From the NCBI GenBank assembly GCA_946885735.1, contig CAMPGW010000086.1, positions 1 to 12,616 on the forward strand: a stretch of 12,616 nucleotides of DNA, in the 5' to 3' direction. A program made the position numbers and the translations under genes. Positions 7,426 to 12,616 of this stretch are shown here, piece by piece. The stretch comes from an uncultured Gammaproteobacteria bacterium (lineage in GTDB: Bacteria; Pseudomonadota; Gammaproteobacteria; Xanthomonadales; Xanthomonadaceae). The stretch's first letter is position 1, and every line of letters starts with the position of its first letter. Below the pieces are notes generated by a model. That model was not told the origin of the DNA. It saw nothing but the letters and a program-made list of their open reading frames with translations, and searched no databases.

Positions 7426-7441
7426 GGGGTTTTCTCTTTTT
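7402..7441 (+). terminator. Hairpin plus T-rich tract (terminator-like, overlaps DnaA boxes)
   Basis: The inverted DnaA boxes also form a perfect 10-bp stem (7402-7411 with 7417-7426, 5-base loop GATCG). It is followed after GGG by a T-rich run (7430-7441, interrupted by two C). In the plus direction this resembles an intrinsic terminator. No plus-strand gene ends nearby, so it would only matter for an unannotated RNA or for transcription coming from upstream. The DnaA-box reading is preferred. Confidence 0.3.
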
Positions 7442-7528
7442 GACTCAATCGTTTAGAGGCACTTTCTGACACCAAATTCAGCACTGTGCCGCAAGTGAAT
7501 CCACAGGGGCCGCGGGAGCGGGTTCAGC

Positions 7529-7534
7529 TAGACT
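7529..7534 (+). promoter_or_regulatory. -10 element TAGACT for a leaderless priA transcript
   Basis: TAGACT is exactly six bases before the priA ATG at 7541, so the transcript would start at or beside the A of the start codon. The only purine-rich stretch upstream (7513-7520) is about 20 bases away, too far for a ribosome binding site. No clear -35 is seen. Confidence 0.55.
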
Positions 7535-7540
7535 TTGACC

Positions 7541-9727
7541 ATGCCAATCGCCGCCGAACCGGTCCTGCGCGTCGCCCTGCCGGTGCCCCTGCCGGGACTG
7601 TTCGACTACCGGCCGCCGGCCGGGGCGCCGGCCGACCCGGCTTGGATCGGCTGCCGCGTTCGGGTGCCCTTCGGCCGGGGCAGTCGGGTGGGCATCGTGC
7701 TCGAGACCGGCCCGGCCCAGGCCGCCCCGGACACCCTGAAGGAAATCTCCGAGCGACTGGACCCGCAGGCCTTGCTCCCGGAGGAACTGCTGGGCGTGCT
7801 GCGCTTCTGCATCCGCTACTACCATGCCCCGCCCGGCGAAGCCCTGGCCACCGCCCTGCCGGTCGCCCTGCGCGATGGCCAGCCGCTGCCGGAAACCGCC
7901 GTCCACGGGTGGGAACTGACCGCGCTGGGGCGCGCGGCCCTGGCAACACCCGGGCGCAGCCAGAGCCGCCCCCGGCGGCTGCTGGAACGACTGGCCCGGG
8001 GCGCGGTGGCCGAGGACCTGCTGGAGGACTTCGAGGGCTGGCGCACGGCCGCCCGCGCCCTGCAGCGCCAGGGCAAGGCCGAACGCCGGGTACTGCCGGC
8101 CGAGGGCCTGCTGGCGCTCGGGCCGCCGCCGCCCGAACCCACCCCGGCGCAGGCCCAGGCCCTGGCAGCCCTGCGCGCCGGCGAGGGCTTCCGGACGATG
8201 CTGCTGGAGGGCGTCACCGGCAGCGGCAAGACCGAGGTCTACCTGCGCGCCATCCTCGACTGCCTGGCGGCGGGGCGGCAGGCGCTGGTGCTGGTGCCGG
8301 AGATCGGGCTCACCCCGCAGATCCTGCAGCGCTTCCGCGCCCGCCTCGGCGTGCCGGTGCTGGCGCTGCACTCGGGCCTGGCCGACGGCGAGCGCGCCCG
8401 CGCCTGGCTGGCGATGGCGCGCGGCGAGGCGCAGGTGCTGGTCGGCACGCGCTCGGCGATCTTCACCCCGCTGCCGCGCGCCGGCCTGATCGTGGTGGAC
8501 GAGGAGCACGACGCCTCCTACAAGCAGCAGGACGGCATCCGCTACCACGCCCGCGACCTGGCCCTGGTGCGCGCGCGCGCGCTCGGCGTGCCGGTGCTGC
8601 TGGGCAGCGCGACGCCGTCGCTGGAGTCGCTGCACAACGCCCTGGGCGGACGCTACGCGCTGGCACGCCTGCCGCAGCGCGCCGGTGGCGCGAGGCCCGC
8701 GCGCGTGCGCGTGGTGGACCTGCGCAAGCGCAAGCTCGAGCACGGCTTGTCCGGCGACGCGCTGGAGGCGATCGCGGCCTGCCTGGCGCGCGGCGAGCAG
8801 GCGCTGGTGTTCAAGAATCGCCGCGGCTATGCCCCGGTGCTGCTGTGCCACGACTGCGGCTGGAGCGCGGCCTGTTCGCGCTGCGATGCGGCGATGACCG
8901 TGCATGGCGCCGGCCGCACGCTGATCTGCCACCACTGTGGCGCGCGCGGGCGTCGGCCGCTGGCCTGCCCCGACTGCGGCGGGCTGGGCCTGGAACCGCA
9001 GGGCGTGGGCACCGAGCGCCTGGAGGAAGCGCTGGCCGGCGCTTTCCCGGATGCGACCCTGCTGCGCATCGATCGCGGCAGTACGCGCAGGCGCGGTGCG
9101 CTGGAAGCACAGCTCGCGCGCCTCGGCGACGCGCCCGGCATCCTGGTCGGCACCCAGATGCTCGCCAAGGGCCACGATTTGCCCAGGCTCACGCTGGTCG
9201 TGGTGGTGGGCGTCGACGAAGGCTTGCACTCGGCGGATTTTCGCGCCGGCGAGCGACTGGCGCAGTTGCTGGTGCAGGTGGCCGGGCGAGCCGGCCGCGC
9301 GCAGTGGCCCGGCGAGGTGCTGCTGCAGACCCATCATCCCGACCACCCGCTGCTCGGCACGCTGCTCGCCGGCGGCTACCCCGCCGTCGCCGCGCTCGCG
9401 CTGGCCGAACGCGAGGCCGCGCGATTCCCGCCTTTCACCTTCCTGGCGATGCTGCGCGCGGAAGCGATCCGCGAAGGCGACGTGCAGGCGTTCCTGGCCG
9501 AGGCGCGCGGCGTATTCCCGGAACAGGCCGGCGTGCACGCGACCTCACCGATGCCCGCGCCGATGGCGCGGCGCGCGGGACGTTCGCGCGGGCAGGTGCT
9601 GTTGACCGGCGAGCAACGGCCAGCCCTGCAGGCGGCGCTGTCACAATGGATTGCGCAACTGTACGGCCTGAAATCCGCGCGCAAGGTGCGCTGGTCGCTG
9701 GACGTGGATCCGGTCGACCTGTACTGA
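7541..9727 (+). CDS. priA: Primosomal protein N', replication-restart DNA helicase PriA
   Basis: PriA recognises stalled forks and D-loops, unwinds the lagging arm and starts reloading of DnaB, allowing replication restart away from oriC. The 728-residue product (E. coli: 732) begins with the PriA DNA-binding domain (RVALPVPLPGLFDYR). Helicase motifs follow: Walker A GVTGSGKT (224-231), DEEH (320-323), GSATPS (355-360) and QVAGRAGR in the C-terminal helicase lobe. The insert has eight zinc-ligand cysteines at 436, 439, 445, 448, 463, 466, 476 and 479, numbers that coincide with E. coli PriA when the ATG at 7541 is used. This supports that start over the TTG at 7535. The gene follows the DnaA-box region and ends six bases before the convergent membrane-protein gene. 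Confidence 0.97.
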   Translation: MPIAAEPVLRVALPVPLPGLFDYRPPAGAPADPAWIGCRVRVPFGRGSRVGIVLETGPAQAAPDTLKEISERLDPQALLPEELLGVLRFCIRYYHAPPGEALATALPVALRDGQPLPETAVHGWELTALGRAALATPGRSQSRPRRLLERLARGAVAEDLLEDFEGWRTAARALQRQGKAERRVLPAEGLLALGPPPPEPTPAQAQALAALRAGEGFRTMLLEGVTGSGKTEVYLRAILDCLAAGRQALVLVPEIGLTPQILQRFRARLGVPVLALHSGLADGERARAWLAMARGEAQVLVGTRSAIFTPLPRAGLIVVDEEHDASYKQQDGIRYHARDLALVRARALGVPVLLGSATPSLESLHNALGGRYALARLPQRAGGARPARVRVVDLRKRKLEHGLSGDALEAIAACLARGEQALVFKNRRGYAPVLLCHDCGWSAACSRCDAAMTVHGAGRTLICHHCGARGRRPLACPDCGGLGLEPQGVGTERLEEALAGAFPDATLLRIDRGSTRRRGALEAQLARLGDAPGILVGTQMLAKGHDLPRLTLVVVVGVDEGLHSADFRAGERLAQLLVQVAGRAGRAQWPGEVLLQTHHPDHPLLGTLLAGGYPAVAALALAEREAARFPPFTFLAMLRAEAIREGDVQAFLAEARGVFPEQAGVHATSPMPAPMARRAGRSRGQVLLTGEQRPALQAALSQWIAQLYGLKSARKVRWSLDVDPVDLY

Positions 9728-9733
9728 GGCGGC

Positions 9734-10108
9734 TCAGCCCGAGGGCGCTGCGCGCCGGCGTGACCAGCGCGCCGCCAGCAGCGCCAGCGGCACGCCCGGC
9801 GCGGCCAGCATCGCGAACCAGACCAGCGCCAGCGGCCACAGGTTGCCGACCTCGCCGTTGCGCAGCCAGACGCCAAGGAACTGGCCGAGGAATACGGCGA
9901 AGGGCCAGCGCCAGGCGCGCGCCGGATACGCCCATGCAAGCGCCATCGCGCCGAGCAGTGAGAGCGGATACACGAGTTGCCAATACATCGACGAGTCCCA
10001 AGGCTCGCGGCGGCCGGTCACGGCCGAGGCGAGCAGCCACAGCGCGATGCCCAGGCCGATGGCGAGGCCCCAGGGCCGGACGCTGGATCGTGTCGACGTA
10101 TCGCTCAT
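9734..10108 (-). CDS. Uncharacterised four-helix membrane protein, 124 aa
   Basis: The product has four hydrophobic segments (about 13-30, 42-61, 68-83 and 90-113), short loops and an Arg-rich C-terminal end. Both termini are therefore probably cytoplasmic. I recognise no family. The ATG at 10106-10108 is used, but its ribosome binding site is poor. A GTG four codons upstream (10118-10120) has AGGA four bases before it and may be the real start. The gene lies 50 bases after the NTF2-like gene on the same strand and probably shares its transcript. It converges with priA at a gap of only six bases. Confidence 0.6.
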   Translation of the reverse strand: MSDTSTRSSVRPWGLAIGLGIALWLLASAVTGRREPWDSSMYWQLVYPLSLLGAMALAWAYPARAWRWPFAVFLGQFLGVWLRNGEVGNLWPLALVWFAMLAAPGVPLALLAARWSRRRAAPSG

Positions 10109-10158
10109 GGTTGTGTCCACGATGTCCTTGCGGCGTTTGTCGCGATCGCCTCGCGTGA

Positions 10159-10719
10159 TCAGACGCGCGCGCGCGCCCAACGGCGGCGCAGGCGGGCCGC
10201 CAGCGCCCACAGGGCCCAGGCCGCGAGCCCCAGCGCGAAGCCGGCAACGACGCCGAAGCGATAGGCCGCCTTCGAGTCGCCCAGGTAGCGCCCCGTCACG
10301 TGCCAGCGGCCGTCGCGACGCACCCAGGTATCGACGATGCCGGCATCGAGTTCAAGCGGAACCGGTGCAAGGTGGAAGTACAGGCGCGAATGCACCGTCG
10401 CATGGTCGCCATGGACCCGGGGCATGAGCGCCTCGTAGCGGAATCCGCTCCAGTCGCGGGCGACCGCATTGTGCAGCCACTCCTCGCGCGGGGTCGTCGG
10501 CGCCTCGCCCGGTGCGACCAGTTCGAACTCCGGCGCCAGGAAACTCTCAAGCGTCGCGCGGTCCTTCGCCTCGATCGCGCGCATCCATGCCTGTGAGGCC
10601 GCGCGCAGCGCATCGGCTTGTGCCCTTGCATCCGCCGACACCGGCGCAGCCGCCAGCGATGGGCTGACGACCCAGGCCACGCTCGCGGCAAGAATCCAGC
10701 TGGCGATCCGATTGCGCAT
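10159..10719 (-). CDS. Exported NTF2-like (SnoaL/DUF4440) protein with C-terminal membrane anchor, 186 aa
   Basis: A signal peptide spans about residues 1-25 (MRNRIASWILAASVAWVV, cleavage near SLAAA). A cone-shaped NTF2-like domain covers about 31-146. Typical features are an AWMRAIEAKDRATLESFLAPEF helix-strand start and the ending VDTWVRRDGRWHVTGRYLG. A membrane helix at about 154-175 and an Arg-rich tail follow, so the domain should face the periplasm while tethered to the inner membrane. NTF2-like domains range from enzymes to binding modules, and nothing here fixes a substrate. The ATG at 10717-10719 is chosen because a G-run (10726-10731) is well spaced before it. The ATG two codons upstream abuts that run. 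The gene is 61 bases downstream of the Stealth gene. Confidence 0.75.
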   Translation of the reverse strand: MRNRIASWILAASVAWVVSPSLAAAPVSADARAQADALRAASQAWMRAIEAKDRATLESFLAPEFELVAPGEAPTTPREEWLHNAVARDWSGFRYEALMPRVHGDHATVHSRLYFHLAPVPLELDAGIVDTWVRRDGRWHVTGRYLGDSKAAYRFGVVAGFALGLAAWALWALAARLRRRWARARV

Positions 10720-10780
10720 CCCCATCCCCCCGATGGCGCCCGCCGCAGTGTGCGTCCGGCCACCCGGCGTGGCAAGCGGA

Positions 10781-11782
10781 TCAGGCCGGACGCCGTGCTC
10801 CCACCCCGCCGATGCGTGTTTGCAGCCACTCGTCGACGCGTGCGCGCACCGCAAACGGCGCCAGGTCCAGGCTCTGCACGCAGGCGAAGGCGGTCTCGGG
10901 GTCGGCGTCGGCGGTGGCGATGCGGCGCTCGATCGTCGCCAGGCTGTCGCTGTCGCATTTCAGGCGCAGCGTGCGCAGGCGGTTGTCCACCCGCGCCGTG
11001 CCCGCCGCGAGCTCGAGGTGCGCCGCCAGCGCGGTGGTGACGAACTGATCGACATGCCGCAGGCGGTGGGCGAGGTTGCGCTCCAGCAGGCCCGGGTGCG
11101 CGTCGAAGAACGCACGCAGCACCGACACCCGCATCGGATGCGGCAGGTGCGGCGCCTGCAGGTAGTGCCCGCACACGCCCGCCAGTCGCGCCGACAGCGC
11201 CTGCGCGGCATGGTTGCCCGGCCGCGCGTCCCGGCCCAGCTTGTGTGCCAGCGCCGTCCACGCCGCGCGCGCGCGCCGGTAGACGCGGCCATCGGCGCGC
11301 CACTGCCCACGCAAGACCAGGCCGCCTTCGGCATCGAAGAAATCCGTGGGCGCGACCGGCCGCAGCAGCGCGAAGTCGTCGTTGAAATAGAGGAAGCGCT
11401 CGGCCAATCCGGGAATCCGCCACATCAGGCATTCGATCGAGCGATTGCTGAAGGTCGGCAGGAAGCGCTCGTAGCCGCCGAAGAATTCCGCGTGATCCAC
11501 GACTCGCACGCGCGCCTCCAGCGGCGTGCCGCGCAGGCGATCGAGGAAAGCGGGGCGCTGGCGGTCGGACACGACGTGGATCGTGCGCAGCCACGGCGCC
11601 TGCCGCAGCAGAGAAGCCACGCAGTACTCGATCTCGTTGCAATCGCCGAAGCGGGTCGGCGCCGCGCCACCGGTTTCGGCGTGCCCGCTCTCGCGCAGGA
11701 AGTCGCGCAAGCGCTCGCGGTGGGCGGGATCGCTCCCGTCCACCCAGGTGATCACCGCATCGATCGGCGGGGTGGCGTCCAC
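10781..11782 (-). CDS. Stealth-family sugar-phosphotransferase, 333 aa
   Basis: Stealth proteins transfer hexose-1-phosphate from nucleotide sugars, building phosphodiester-linked surface polysaccharides. The family includes SacB-type capsule enzymes and the animal GNPTAB. The family blocks appear in order: CR1 IDAVITWVDGSDP (7-19), CR2 from NEIEYCVASLLRQAPWLRTI (49-68) through VVDHAEFF (94-101), LPTFSNRSIE (108-117) and RFLYFNDDFALLRPV (129-143), CR3 with HLPHPMRVSVL (212-222), and a C-terminal CR4-like part (about 275-325). The length is usual for the family. The protein is cytosolic or membrane-peripheral, with no membrane segment. The start is GTG (11780-11782) with a leaderless-type -10 element. 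The gene lies 45 bases after rpoH. No other capsule or glycan gene is in view, so the acceptor polymer is unknown. Confidence 0.88.
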   Translation of the reverse strand: MDATPPIDAVITWVDGSDPAHRERLRDFLRESGHAETGGAAPTRFGDCNEIEYCVASLLRQAPWLRTIHVVSDRQRPAFLDRLRGTPLEARVRVVDHAEFFGGYERFLPTFSNRSIECLMWRIPGLAERFLYFNDDFALLRPVAPTDFFDAEGGLVLRGQWRADGRVYRRARAAWTALAHKLGRDARPGNHAAQALSARLAGVCGHYLQAPHLPHPMRVSVLRAFFDAHPGLLERNLAHRLRHVDQFVTTALAAHLELAAGTARVDNRLRTLRLKCDSDSLATIERRIATADADPETAFACVQSLDLAPFAVRARVDEWLQTRIGGVGARRPA

Positions 11783-11788
11783 CCCGGA

Positions 11789-11794
11789 AGTCTA
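11789..11794 (-). promoter_or_regulatory. -10 element TAGACT for a leaderless Stealth-gene transcript
   Basis: On the minus strand TAGACT lies exactly six bases before the GTG start, repeating the layout seen at priA and the sigma-like fusion. There is no Shine-Dalgarno. It implies that the gene can be transcribed independently of rpoH just upstream. Confidence 0.5.
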
Positions 11795-11797
11795 GCG

Positions 11798-11814
11798 CGC
11801 GGCCGGAGGCCGCG
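11798..11814 (-). terminator. Hairpin between rpoH and the Stealth gene
   Basis: A perfect 7-bp inverted repeat (CGCGGCC at 11798-11804, GGCCGCG at 11808-11814, 3-base loop) begins 14 bases after the rpoH stop. It ends four bases before the Stealth -10 element. It has no T-tract. It may end or stabilise the rpoH mRNA, or simply occupy the promoter spacer. Confidence 0.35.
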
Positions 11815-11827
11815 GAGGTCCGAAACC

Positions 11828-12616
<789 letters not shown>

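Larger units (their letters stand above)
7118..7540. other. AT-rich 423-bp intergenic region between the sigma-like fusion and priA
   Basis: This gap separates two divergent genes and is far richer in A/T than the rest of the window, especially 7235-7335 and 7400-7490. It contains DnaA-box sequences, an IHF-like site, a T-rich tract and the leaderless-type start elements of both flanking genes, each listed separately. It also holds small dyads: TGTGCACA (7213-7220), TCGCC-AA-GGCGA (7334-7345), and GCGCCC/GGGCGC (7351-7356 and 7365-7370). I find no convincing gene in it. A 51-codon ORF at 7314-7469 has non-coding base usage. Confidence 0.85.

Noticed and set aside
7314..7469. A 51-codon plus-strand ORF in the intergenic region, preceded by AAGGA
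   Set aside because: The Shine-Dalgarno is only two bases from the ATG. Third codon positions are not GC-rich as in real genes here, and the frame runs through the DnaA boxes and T-run.
7118..7540. The chromosomal replication origin itself
   Set aside because: The DnaA-box cluster is real, but dnaA, dnaN, rpmH, gyrB and mnmG are absent, and only two perfect boxes are seen. I keep it as an origin-like or DnaA-control site rather than calling oriC.
7478..9538. A 686-codon minus-strand ORF opposite priA, and an 890-codon plus-strand ORF in another priA frame
   Set aside because: Both are shadow frames of priA, which has every expected motif. Their compositions are dominated by Arg, Gly, Pro, Gln and His.

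Overview
The window looks like core chromosome of a high-GC gammaproteobacterium, most likely of the Xanthomonadales/Lysobacterales. The GC content is roughly 70% by eye. The protein set fits this order: RpoH with xanthomonad-like sequence, a 728-residue PriA, a DUF3667/DUF4286 pair and a GNPTAB-like Stealth protein. I see no transposase, integrase, tRNA, rRNA or CRISPR array. Long antisense ORFs are everywhere, as expected at this GC content, and almost all are shadows.

Layout, left to right. (1) 1-326 (-) is the 5' part of a tropinone-reductase-like short-chain dehydrogenase. It is divergent from a 74-residue lipoprotein at 420-644 (+). (2) 683-4010 (-) holds a NorM-type MATE exporter followed by a double-domain SppA signal peptide peptidase, probably co-transcribed. 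(3) 4097-5649 (+) is a zinc-ribbon/multi-TM DUF3667 protein whose stop codon overlaps the GTG start of a DUF4286 protein. (4) 5663-7117 (-) is a single-gene fusion of an ECF-sigma-like cytoplasmic part, one membrane segment and a DUF3106-like C-terminal part. (5) 7118-7540 is a 423-base, unusually AT-rich intergenic region. It carries two perfect, inverted DnaA boxes, weaker boxes and an IHF-like site. (6) 7541-9727 (+) is priA, the replication-restart helicase. (7) 9734-12616 (-) holds, in transcription order, rpoH (5' end outside the window), a Stealth sugar-phosphotransferase, an NTF2-like exported protein and a four-TM membrane protein.

The most notable points are these. The DnaA/IHF/AT-rich module lies directly upstream of priA, which suggests a titration or reactivation site, DnaA control of priA, or an origin-like element. 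Three genes (the sigma fusion, priA and the Stealth gene) share one start architecture: a TAGAAT or TAGACT hexamer exactly six bases before the start codon and no Shine-Dalgarno sequence, as expected for leaderless mRNAs. The sigma/TM/DUF3106 fusion is itself a little-described membrane-anchored sigma-like protein.
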